A program made the translations under genes and the position numbers. Below, piece after piece: positions 17,454 to 26,237 of a stretch of DNA of 64,000 nt (positions are counted from its first letter, which is position 1; each line of letters opens with the position of its first letter). The stretch is from NCBI GenBank assembly GCA_965201045.1, contig OZ241746.1, positions 496,001-560,000 of the forward strand, read 5' to 3'. The notes beneath the pieces were generated by a model that was not told where the DNA came from, ran no database searches, and saw only the letters and a list, made by a program, of their open reading frames with translations. Source of the DNA: JAPORK01 sp026710285. Lineage in GTDB: Bacteria > Pseudomonadota > Gammaproteobacteria > Pseudomonadales > Endozoicomonadaceae.

Positions 17454-18282
17454 TGTCCACTGATCTCTTTAGATTGATTATTTATTCTTAACCATCCGGA
17501 CATTTTTTTATAATTTATCAATTTAAAAGAAAATCATCTACATACGCTAAGATAAGGATCTCTGTAAATCAATAATTTTAGTATCTCTGTTGCTGACTAT
17601 TTCTGTAACTTCCAAAACTTGTCCGGAATATCATTATTATTATTGTTAAACCAACAATAGCACTAAAAATAGCATCTAAATTATAGAATATCATGAATAA
17701 GTTCAATACCCCCCTTCATTCATGTAATTCTGCTCTGATGCTTATTACTACAAAAGCTTTATTTTTTTAAATATAAACTTTAACAGATTAAAAACAATAT
17801 GCGCAAACAATTTTTCACACGGACTCTATTTTCAGATGGAAGTACATAAGTTGATTTGCTGAACTTCAGTTGCTAATGCTTAGTTAACTCTGACATGAAG
17901 TGTATTGTAAATTTAGTGAATTTGCAACTTCTGCTGTATACAATTATCAATTTTGCGCAAGAGACTCTTTCCTTCAGAACTGTCTCTTCGTCACATTTTA
18001 AGTTCTTATTTTTATCCTGGCAGATTGCCTGTTACTGAATATACTACTTTTTGAAACAAAACCGGGCTGAGCCTGTAAAAGCCTTGAGGATATAAAGCAG
18101 CCGGGCTTCGACAGGCTCAGCTCATGGTATATTCTGACGTGGTCAACCTTTTTATTACAACCCAGTTAAGAAACATTTTTTAGTCAAAATTGTCCGAAGT
18201 ATTGTTTATAGTCAGGCAGTTTAAATAAGGCTATGTATATGTATCGAGATATAACTGCTCACAGCCTGGCATTTATTTGCAA
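17454..18282. other. Gene-free region upstream of cyoA with repeats
   Basis: About 830 AT-rich bases. The cyoA promoter must lie near 17460-17700 but no clear -35/-10 pair stood out. 17970-18047 is the inverted copy of the AATCTGCCAGGATAAAA repeat. 18062-18126 is an imperfect palindrome of the GGCTTCGACAGGCTCAGC family. No gene is seen. Confidence 0.5.
18062..18126. repeat. Palindromic repeat, GGCTTCGACAGGCTCAGC family
   Basis: Left arm GGGCTGAGCCTGTAAAAGCC and right arm GGCTTCGACAGGCTCAGC pair with two mismatches around a spacer of about 20 bases. The same arms occur at 37444-37524, and a fragment occurs near 9710. Confidence 0.6.
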
Positions 18283-19464
18283 TTACTGAGTTTTATATAT
18301 GATTTTCAGGATGTTCTCTAAAGTTAAGTTTTTTCCCTTACTAAGATGATCATAAAGCCCACCATTTTTATATGAATAATATATATCATCATAAACCATT
18401 AACTCTATATCACATAAATTAGTTGCTAACATTAACAGTTTATACAGTGTATCCGGATTTCTACCTTGTGCAGCATCTTCCAGGAAGCCTACATGAATCT
18501 TTTTTAATGACATGGATTTTGCTGATAAGCATGTTGCAATCATTCCTGTGAATATGTCTTTTATCTCTTCTTGAGTAAAAGTTGTTATACCAAGTTCTTG
18601 TTTTGTTTTTAAAGGTAAAAAGTATAAGGCGCCTTTACTATCAGGATTATCCATTTTTATTGCTAAGACTTCATCTGATTCCAAGCCAGTAAATTGTTTA
18701 TTTGCCAGATTATTAATAGCCTCAATAGCAGGAGGACATCTCTTACAGTAATCTGTTGCCAGGCTGTGATTTTCTTCAGAATCAAGCCAATCTTTAATAG
18801 CATTAACCGGATTTTTATTGGAAAATAAGAGAACACCCTGATCTTTTTTTGGCAGAAGTGGTAAATGTGTCGGTTGAACTGGTGGTTCATCATCATATTG
18901 GTCGGGAACTTTCATCTGCTCAGAGTCAATATCCCAATACTTGTTAGTATGTATCCAGTTTTTCGCATCAAGTGTGCATATGGCTGATTCAACTTTTTGT
19001 GCGGAATTTCTATCTATTATCGATGTTTCATCTGCAATGCTGTCAGGTTGAGTTTGTGTTTCAGGATTAAACAGGTAAATGTTTTTGTTAACCTCAACAA
19101 AACAGTCAGATATTTTTACACCTGAAAGTCTTTTCAGATGATTATCTGATATATCGAGAATAATTTGTTGCTCTGTGCTTTTCAGCTTTGTACAAACTTC
19201 GCTCAACCTCTTACTTAATGTGGTCGTATTTATTTTTTCGTTTAAAACATCTATATTGGGTTTAATTAAAAAAATTCTTTTAATAAAGTCGATAATTCTG
19301 TCTATAAGTTTTGGTTGCTTTAATAGTATTGTGTTGTTTCCCTGTGAGTTTTGTTTTACTTCCAATAAAAATTTTAATGGATGCTTAACGCTCTTAAAGG
19401 TGCCGGGACGACTTTTTACTCTTATTTCATTAATACCATCATTTTCAACACTGCTGATGTTCAT
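18283..19464 (-). CDS. Orphan protein, unknown function (effector candidate)
   Basis: A 393-residue soluble-looking protein starting MNISSVENDGINEIRVKSRPG. AAGGA lies seven bases before the ATG. No signal peptide or membrane span is present. The first 90 residues are Lys-rich with a hydrophobic IDFIKRIFLIKP patch. The middle is acidic and proline-rich (about 185-210), and the C-terminal half appears globular, with IHVGFLEDAAQGRN and a KNLTLENILKIIYK helix at the end. I recognise no domain. Size, composition and lack of operon partners resemble the orphan at 7374-8492. A host-directed effector is possible but not shown. Confidence 0.65.
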   Translation of the reverse strand: MNISSVENDGINEIRVKSRPGTFKSVKHPLKFLLEVKQNSQGNNTILLKQPKLIDRIIDFIKRIFLIKPNIDVLNEKINTTTLSKRLSEVCTKLKSTEQQIILDISDNHLKRLSGVKISDCFVEVNKNIYLFNPETQTQPDSIADETSIIDRNSAQKVESAICTLDAKNWIHTNKYWDIDSEQMKVPDQYDDEPPVQPTHLPLLPKKDQGVLLFSNKNPVNAIKDWLDSEENHSLATDYCKRCPPAIEAINNLANKQFTGLESDEVLAIKMDNPDSKGALYFLPLKTKQELGITTFTQEEIKDIFTGMIATCLSAKSMSLKKIHVGFLEDAAQGRNPDTLYKLLMLATNLCDIELMVYDDIYYSYKNGGLYDHLSKGKNLTLENILKIIYKTQ

Positions 19465-19688
19465 GATATTTCCTTTCGTATTTAATTTGCTTTAATGATC
19501 TGGAATAATATTAAATTACAAAGCCTGAGTTGCATGCGATTAAAAAACTGACAATCTGTAGCGTTTTTTTTGAAGTATAAATGGCGATGACTTCAATTTT
19601 TCCTGCAGTTTGAAGTGTATTTTACAGCTATTTTGTTGAAATTACAATAGCTCATATATGTTATAAAAAACGTATTGATTAACTGATG

Positions 19689-20095
19689 TTACACAACATA
19701 AAACCCAAGGTCTCTAAGCTTATCAAAGGCTTGCCTGATAGCCGTCATATACAATTTTGCCTTTAAAAAAAATAGTTCATTTTATACTTTAATGCCAGAC
19801 ACTCAAGTTTGAAAGCTGAACCAATTGACATAGATATATGATTACCTTGAGTTAACGGTACCTTAGTTGATGATTTTTCCGGGGCTGCATTTGATTTTAT
19901 CGTTTTATGAAAAACTTCTACGCTTCACCGTTTTTTGTAGATTGTTTCTATTTCTTTTGCAGTACACATGAGATCATTACAGGTCAGATAAAGTATACCC
20001 GTACTAACCCGTCTTTGTTTGTAAAGATCTGGTGATCCCGGATTGTATCATCCACAATTAGAACTGCATCATCTGATTCTATTTGCCTAACAGAA
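19689..20095 (-). pseudogene. Degenerate IS4/IS701-type DDE transposase remnant
   Basis: Translating the minus strand gives VRQIESDDAVLIVDDTI, the first catalytic-Asp block of an IS4/IS701-like transposase. A large internal deletion follows. After a frameshift the C-terminal part is readable: CTAKEIETIYKKR, an in-frame TGA where Trp is expected (19925-19927), then SVEVFHKTIKSNAAPEKS with the catalytic Glu. Next come FKLECLALKYKMN and TAIRQAFDKLRDLGF before a stop at 19689. The second catalytic Asp region is lost. The upstream part of the transposase, beyond about 20100, is not readable. The copy cannot be active. Confidence 0.8.
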
Positions 20096-20362
20096 GCTTT
20101 TTATGAAAACAGGCTATAGCATTGCTCTGCATAAACAGTTAAATTTTTGATTTTACAGAATATAAAATTTTAGTAGTCTTTATAGTGAACAATGATAGTA
20201 AAATTATTCACCGGTATAGCTTGTGTGAGTATAATGAAAGTAGCCATGTTCAACTGACTGGATAATTGTTTACAGGTCATTAAAGGTTTTTAATAAATAT
20301 CAGCAAACTTATATTTTTCTCTGATATAGCATCATATTATTTGCGGGGATTACAATTAGCAT
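20096..20362. other. Spacer upstream of fmt
   Basis: AT-rich, no gene seen. It follows the decayed transposase and should contain the fmt promoter. A GGGG run at 20343-20346 lies rather far (about 16 bases) from the fmt ATG for a normal ribosome site. Confidence 0.4.
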
Positions 20363-21313
20363 ATGAAGCAATCACTACGTATTGTATTTGCAGGCACACC
20401 TGATTTTGCCAAAGTGCACCTACAGGCAATTATTAATAGTCATCACAAGATTGTTGGGGTCTATACCCAACCAGATCGTCCGGCAGGTCGTGGCAGACAG
20501 CTCCAGTGTAGTCCGGTAAAAGAATTGGCAATAAAACATGAAATCCATGTCTTTCAGCCAGAAAGCTTAAAGCATGCTACCAGTCAGCAAGAACTTGCTC
20601 TGCTCAACCCTGATATTATTGTAGTTGTTGCATATGGTCTTATTCTGCCGGAAAAAGTACTCGGGATACCGCAATACGGTTGCATTAATGTTCATGCTTC
20701 ACTGTTACCGGCCTGGAGAGGAGCTGCACCAGTGCAGCGTGCTATTATGGCGGGTGACAGTGAAAGCGGTATTACTATTATGCAGATGGATAAAGGGCTT
20801 GACACTGGAGACATGCTGCATAAAGCAAAAGTGTCTGTAAGTCAGGATGATACAACAGCTACGCTCGCTGAAAAACTTTCAGTAGCAGGCGGTCCGGCTT
20901 TATTAACGGTGTTGGATGAGATAGTAGCCGGCACAACCCATCCTGAATCACAAGATGCCAAACAGGCAACATATGCACATAAAATAACTAAAGAAGAAGG
21001 TCGCATTAACTGGTCATTTTCAGCAGAGCAGATATCCTGTCATGTCCGCGGATTAAATCCGTGGCCGGTAGCCTGGAGTACACTACAAGGGGAAGTTATT
21101 CGCTGTTGGGAGGTAAGTCTGCAAAAGCAAAATTCAATCCAACACCCTCCCGGTACAATTATCCAGGCAGATAAATCAGGACTCGTTGTAGCCTGTAAAG
21201 ATGGGGTTGTTATTTTGGATACAGTCCAGTTGCCGGGAAAACGCAAGATAAAAGCGGTTGATCTGTTAAACAGCCATCACAAACTGTTCATTCCAGGTGC
21301 GGTTTTTGAATGA
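20363..21313 (+). CDS. fmt: Methionyl-tRNA formyltransferase
   Basis: A 316-residue cytoplasmic enzyme that formylates initiator Met-tRNA with 10-formyl-tetrahydrofolate. The N-terminal Rossmann-type domain starts IVFAGTPDFAKVHL, carries the basic loop PDRPAGRGRQ, and holds the catalytic region INVHASLLPAWRGAAPVQRAI with conserved Asn, His and the SLLPxxRG signature. The C-terminal tRNA-binding OB-like domain has VRGLNPWPVAWS. Length is the family norm. In many bacteria fmt follows def and precedes rsmB; neither is next to it here, which points to local rearrangement consistent with the transposase remnant upstream. Confidence 0.96.
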   Translation: MKQSLRIVFAGTPDFAKVHLQAIINSHHKIVGVYTQPDRPAGRGRQLQCSPVKELAIKHEIHVFQPESLKHATSQQELALLNPDIIVVVAYGLILPEKVLGIPQYGCINVHASLLPAWRGAAPVQRAIMAGDSESGITIMQMDKGLDTGDMLHKAKVSVSQDDTTATLAEKLSVAGGPALLTVLDEIVAGTTHPESQDAKQATYAHKITKEEGRINWSFSAEQISCHVRGLNPWPVAWSTLQGEVIRCWEVSLQKQNSIQHPPGTIIQADKSGLVVACKDGVVILDTVQLPGKRKIKAVDLLNSHHKLFIPGAVFE

Positions 21314-21595
21314 ACTAAATGCGCTGAAGTCATGTTATAGTGTGTTCAACAGCATAACAGAACATGTACACTCTAACTCTGCCAAAGAAAGGCTGTGAAT
21401 ATAGATATTAACGCACAAGCCGGAAATATCCTCCGGTAGTGCTTTAACACTTAACAGATAAAGGAAACTAATCCTTTATTTTAAAAAATTAAAATAAACA
21501 AAACCCTATCCGATATGATTAAAAGATAATAAATATTAAGTTTTACCCTGGCAAAATCTCCTGTTTTCTGATTAAAGACAAAAAGGCAGTTATCC

Positions 21596-23878
21596 ATGAA
21601 ACCAAACGGAGTTACTCCTTATTCTGTTGCAGTCATTGGTAAACAGGCTCTTAATGCCATAGAAAAAGAAGGTACTTTCCTATCCGCAAAACCAGGGGAA
21701 CCGTGGAAAGTAAAAAGCCGCTTATGGCAGGGACGTAAAATTTATTTAAAGCGTCCCGGGAAATGGCTAACCGGAATATTCAAAAGAAAGAAAAATTTTC
21801 CCGGTAAACAGCTCTATCAATCCTATGTCACTCATGCCCGGTCTCTCAATGCAACCACTAAAGCAAAAGACGATGATGATAAAGATCAGGAGGGGCTGAG
21901 AATCAGAATGGCATCTGCTTTTAAGCTGGCAGGAGTCTGTGAAATACAAAAAGGCAAAAAAACATTACAACTAAGATCAACAGATCGTCCGATTGATAAG
22001 CGTATCATTAAACAACTTGATCACCTGGCTTCCTGTTCTCCTGTCCGGCTGGCTTATGAATTTATTGCCCATCATAAAAAATTACCCAAAGGTTATTTAG
22101 TTAAGGTGCTGCAACCTGCTTTGGCAGAACCATTGATATCAGCCGGTATTCCCTGTAAAGAGGCTATGCTAATTATCCGCGATCAGTGTGAAAAGTGCCA
22201 TGTATTGCATGAGAAGCATGTTGATTTAGAAAGTATGATGGAACTTAAAAATCGTATCCGGTACATAGCATCTGAAGTGTCTCCTGATAATGTATCCTCG
22301 AAAACTGAAGTACAAACTGAAAGTCATACAGCAGCTATAAAGTTAGCGGCTCCAGTAACAAAAGCAGGATATGAATGTGATAGTGATGACTTATGGCTTA
22401 TCCAACATAAAGTGGATAATTCACGTGTGATGCGCATAGCAGGTGATTTTGCTAAACGGGTAATGCGCTGGGCGCAACGTAATAAACGACGTTCACTTTT
22501 TATTGCAGCAGGTTGTTCTCTGGAGGTTTTACTCAGTGGTTTAGCTACCGGTGGCATAGGACCGGCAATAACCGCTATAACTTCAATTGGTTTTACGATG
22601 GGGTTATTTTTTGTCAATAAAGTGGTTGTTGATATACGCTCCTCCCGGATCAGGAAAAATTTAAAGAAATATGCATTAAAGCAGAGCGAGCAGCCATTTG
22701 ATCAATATTTAGACAACTGCAATTATCTTATCAGCGAGAAAAATATTACCAAAATTATGAATGCTTATGAAAATTTGTGTTCTTCAGTTAATCAGCTCAA
22801 ACCTATGCATCGGAAGGCAAACCACTCAGCAAAAGAGCATATACGCTACCAAAAGCAGAAAGCGTATGCAAAATTAAGAAAACAACAACTTGAATCAGTT
22901 TTTGGTGTGGATAGTGCAGATGCTACCGAATATCACGGTTCTTATGACCAGATGATGGTTAAAATAGTTGAAAAAATATCACAACTGGATCGTCAGTTTA
23001 ACCATGAGTTTGACGAGCTTTGGACTCATTTTGACAAAATGCCGGAATCAAAGCGCTGGCAAATATTTGATCAGGCAGCTAATCAGAGGGGAATAAAAGC
23101 CCAGTCATTTGGCTCATCAAAAAATTACTACAAATGGATACAGAGTATATTCAGCCAGGATGGAGATGGTTTAAGTGCCAAACTCAGAGCAGCTTTTAAA
23201 AATTTACCAAAAGATTCTCAGATAACATATAAAATAAAGCGACCTTTTATGCCAAACCACTATCTCCGAAAAATCAAAAAGGCTTCAGTTGCAACTATAA
23301 AAACATTATTGAATTTTTCTCTGCAGCTGAGAAAACCGGTAGGGCGAAGGCTTATTGATCCACGTCAATGGGTGAATGTACGCAAACTGGTTTTAAAAGA
23401 TTTTTTACCCCGGTCCTGGGGACCTTTTATGACTGTGTGGATATTTTATTACTTTGGCGATAAAATTTCTTTGTGGATAAATAAATCAATTAATAAGGCT
23501 GCTGTTAAAAAGTTGCATACACAGTTACAATCACCAGAACATAAATTTAATTCCCATGAGCATACCCTTTCTTCTTCGCAATGGAGATCATTACGCAGAG
23601 AAATGAAAGATAAACTATATGAATTTGTAAACACCTTAAAATCCCTGGAAAAAGAACATAAAGAAATAAAAGCTTTGCTGGATAAAAAGTCAAATGATTT
23701 GCAAGAGATGAGTGAAGAGCAGCGTGATCAACTTTTTGCCACGCTCTTATTAAAAAGAAAAATGCTCGAAGAAAAACTCAATGGCATGTTAGCAGGTGCA
23801 ATTGGACATATGCATGAAGAAATTGTACGCGGAACCTGGCAGCAGCAGGAGCAACTTAAAGCATTAGACATCATATAA
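21596..23878 (+). CDS. Large basic orphan protein with membrane hairpin and coiled coil
   Basis: A 760-residue protein of unknown family. It is Lys/Arg-rich over the first 70 residues and has no signal peptide. A long glycine-rich hydrophobic stretch at 300-342 (LFIAAGCSLEVLLSGLATGG onward) could form a membrane hairpin. A second short hydrophobic stretch is at 611-627 (FMTVWIFYYFGDKISLW). The middle and C-terminus are helical with probable coiled coils (about 410-470 and 665-735). A Cys-rich patch, CEKCHV, is at 198-203. AAGG lies nine bases before the ATG. It sits alone about 280 bases downstream of fmt. A membrane-inserting translocated effector is one reading, but nothing decisive was found. 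Confidence 0.65.
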   Translation: MKPNGVTPYSVAVIGKQALNAIEKEGTFLSAKPGEPWKVKSRLWQGRKIYLKRPGKWLTGIFKRKKNFPGKQLYQSYVTHARSLNATTKAKDDDDKDQEGLRIRMASAFKLAGVCEIQKGKKTLQLRSTDRPIDKRIIKQLDHLASCSPVRLAYEFIAHHKKLPKGYLVKVLQPALAEPLISAGIPCKEAMLIIRDQCEKCHVLHEKHVDLESMMELKNRIRYIASEVSPDNVSSKTEVQTESHTAAIKLAAPVTKAGYECDSDDLWLIQHKVDNSRVMRIAGDFAKRVMRWAQRNKRRSLFIAAGCSLEVLLSGLATGGIGPAITAITSIGFTMGLFFVNKVVVDIRSSRIRKNLKKYALKQSEQPFDQYLDNCNYLISEKNITKIMNAYENLCSSVNQLKPMHRKANHSAKEHIRYQKQKAYAKLRKQQLESVFGVDSADATEYHGSYDQMMVKIVEKISQLDRQFNHEFDELWTHFDKMPESKRWQIFDQAANQRGIKAQSFGSSKNYYKWIQSIFSQDGDGLSAKLRAAFKNLPKDSQITYKIKRPFMPNHYLRKIKKASVATIKTLLNFSLQLRKPVGRRLIDPRQWVNVRKLVLKDFLPRSWGPFMTVWIFYYFGDKISLWINKSINKAAVKKLHTQLQSPEHKFNSHEHTLSSSQWRSLRREMKDKLYEFVNTLKSLEKEHKEIKALLDKKSNDLQEMSEEQRDQLFATLLLKRKMLEEKLNGMLAGAIGHMHEEIVRGTWQQQEQLKALDII

Positions 23879-24506
23879 ATGTTGCTGCTAAAAATGATGA
23901 GAATTTTTTGTTACTGTTTCTGATTTGAAGAAAACATTGCATACACTTAAACCATTAAATTTTTTCAAGTCTTTAACATGCGTACTTTACTATATCAAAA
24001 CCATGAGACTTTAAATTCTGAAACGGATTGTCTGTTTCCTATCTTATCTGTGCAGATAGAAATAGCACAACAATTATTGAAAACATCTAATCAGCTTTTA
24101 CCTATTGAGAAACATTGCCCGAAAAGATTGAATAACTTGCTAATATACTATATAATTACACTTTCATTTTTTACGAAATATTAAGTGGACTGACACTTGT
24201 TTTCCCGATAGCTTTCATTATTTGCCATGTGCAGAAAATATTTTATTAGTGTTCTGTATTTACTCATGTTAGGCTTTTTATTAAGGGCTATAAAGGCAAA
24301 TAAATAAGTAGAAATATTTGGTAAAAAAACGTTGAAATGCACTACATTTGTCATTTTTTTGCATTGGCATGCTTTTCCAAGCCTATTCACACATTAGTAT
24401 AACAACCTCATACAAGTCAATCACATCGTATTTCGTGCAATGTTCTGTATCGAAAAAAAATTTTGAATTTGCTGTTTTTCCCAACCTAAAATAGCGAGAA
24501 CAAACA
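23879..24506. other. Intergenic region before the APC permease
   Basis: About 630 AT-rich bases. Two short open frames (23978-24184 plus, 24181-24390 minus) lack a ribosome site and any family signature, and I do not count them as genes. It should hold the promoter for the permease at 24507. Confidence 0.4.
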
Positions 24507-25877
24507 ATGAACAAAAAAATAAAGCTTTTTGATGCTGTGTTAATGTCCGTTTGCATTACTCTTGCTTTAGGTTCTGTAGCTCCGGCAGCATCAATTGGTT
24601 TATCCTCAATATTTTGGTGGATATTATTGTTAATAATTTTCTTTTATCCGTACGGGCTTGTTACAGCCGAGCTGGGAACAGCTTATCCGGAAGATGGGGG
24701 TATTTATGACTGGATAAAATTGGCTTATGGTAGAGTCTGGGGAGCCAGAGTTACCTGGTATTATTGGATTAATTATGCTTTTGGGATGGGGTCAAATGGA
24801 ATCCTTTTTGCACTATTTATACAAAAGATGACAGGTTGTAAGTTTTCTCCACTCTTAATATCGGTTATTGCACTTATCTTTGTTTGGCTTAGTGCATGGT
24901 TAGGCATGTTGAAGATAAGCCAGAATATTTGGATTTTGAATATAGGTGCAGCCTGCAAAGCATTTGTAATTTTAACACTTGTTTTTGCAGGAGTTTATAG
25001 TGCTTTTACTGCAGCTAAACTGGCTAACAGTTTTTCCTTTGACAGTTTGAAACCTGACTTTAGCGTTGGAATGAGATTTTTGCCTATGATTATATTTAAT
25101 CTTCTGGGTTTTGAAGTTATTACTTCTGTTGCAGGTAATATGCAAAACCCAGGTCGACAAATTCCAAAAGCGATTATCATAGGAGGTATTTTGATTGCAT
25201 TTTTCTATGTGGTTTCCACTGTTGGAGTTCTTATTGCAGTTCCGGTTGCAAAACTGTCTACTTCTACGGGAATATTAGAAAGTTTATCTACCATTCTTGG
25301 TCATGGAAATATTGCAAACTATTTCATTTTTTTCTGCGGCATTCTGGTGCTGTTTACCTTAATTGCAAATTTAGTTTCGTGGGCTGTGGGCATTAACTAC
25401 GTTGCAACTTATGCTGCTGAAAATAACGACTTTCCCAAGATTTTTGCTAAAAAAACGGCTGAGCATAAATTACCAGTTGGTGTGTTTTTTATAAATGGTA
25501 TAGTATCTACAATTTTAATCTCCCTCTATTACTTTTTTTTAGTTTTTGGTTTTAGCGGTGATTTATTTTGGAATATTTTCTCAATCAACGCAATTATTTT
25601 TCTTATGTCGTATGTGATGCTATTCCCTGCATTTTACACACTGAGAAAGAAAAATCCTGATAAAAACCACCCGTTTAAAGTAAAAGGTGGCAAAGTTAAA
25701 ATTTGGTTAATCGGCTACGTGCCTGCGTTTCTGCTTATGGCTGTTTTAGTCCTGTTTTTCTACGTGCCAGGAGTTCCATTTAACTATCCGTACTTTTATA
25801 GAGTTGGAGGGATGTTGTTACTCACTGCTATTGTTGGTGAAATTGTTATTTGGAAAGTTCATAGAAATAAAAATTAA
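24507..25877 (+). CDS. APC superfamily amino-acid permease
   Basis: A 456-residue inner-membrane transporter with about twelve helices. The first helix ends in a glycine-poor but typical SVCITLALGSVAPAASIG loop. TAELGTAYPEDGGIYDWIK (after helix 2) is the APC signature found in amino-acid antiporters and permeases. A mid-protein MIIFNLLGFEVITSVAGNMQNP matches the conserved helix-6 region with the N-P loop. Substrate cannot be read from sequence; related proteins move amino acids or amino-acid/amine pairs. It stands alone, with a CCTGAATTCAGG palindrome just past its stop. Such permeases are abundant in intracellular gammaproteobacteria that live on host amino acids. Confidence 0.88.
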   Translation: MNKKIKLFDAVLMSVCITLALGSVAPAASIGLSSIFWWILLLIIFFYPYGLVTAELGTAYPEDGGIYDWIKLAYGRVWGARVTWYYWINYAFGMGSNGILFALFIQKMTGCKFSPLLISVIALIFVWLSAWLGMLKISQNIWILNIGAACKAFVILTLVFAGVYSAFTAAKLANSFSFDSLKPDFSVGMRFLPMIIFNLLGFEVITSVAGNMQNPGRQIPKAIIIGGILIAFFYVVSTVGVLIAVPVAKLSTSTGILESLSTILGHGNIANYFIFFCGILVLFTLIANLVSWAVGINYVATYAAENNDFPKIFAKKTAEHKLPVGVFFINGIVSTILISLYYFFLVFGFSGDLFWNIFSINAIIFLMSYVMLFPAFYTLRKKNPDKNHPFKVKGGKVKIWLIGYVPAFLLMAVLVLFFYVPGVPFNYPYFYRVGGMLLLTAIVGEIVIWKVHRNKN

Positions 25878-26237
25878 ATAACCTGAATTCAGGGGAATAT
25901 GTTTAAATCATACTAATCTAAATTGAGCATGGAAACTATTAAATACAGGTCTGCCCCATCAGTAATGTGTTTTAACTTTAAAAGAAGGTAGTATGGTAGT
26001 GTTTGATAAAATTTAAGTAAGGAATACACCATGGAAACTTTAACTGCTACTCCATCATTTAAAAACCATTTTCTCAACCTTAAAAAACCAGGAAGGTAGG
26101 GGAAAATCAATTATCAGCACTGTGAAATATTACGAACTATTCCATACAATACTTTTAGTAAATCATACAAGATCATCCAAGGTCTTATTGTTATTCAAAT
26201 AAATATCCGCAGACTTATATTTGATAATTTTGACTGT
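25878..26237. other. Intergenic region between permease and first Rhs gene
   Basis: About 360 bases between convergent genes. CCTGAATTCAGG (25882-25893) is a perfect palindrome. The minus-strand open frame at 25913-26110 has no recognisable features. Nothing else was seen. Confidence 0.4.

Noticed and set aside
24181..24390. Minus-strand 69-codon open frame before the permease
   Set aside because: GTG start without a ribosome site, and no recognisable protein features.
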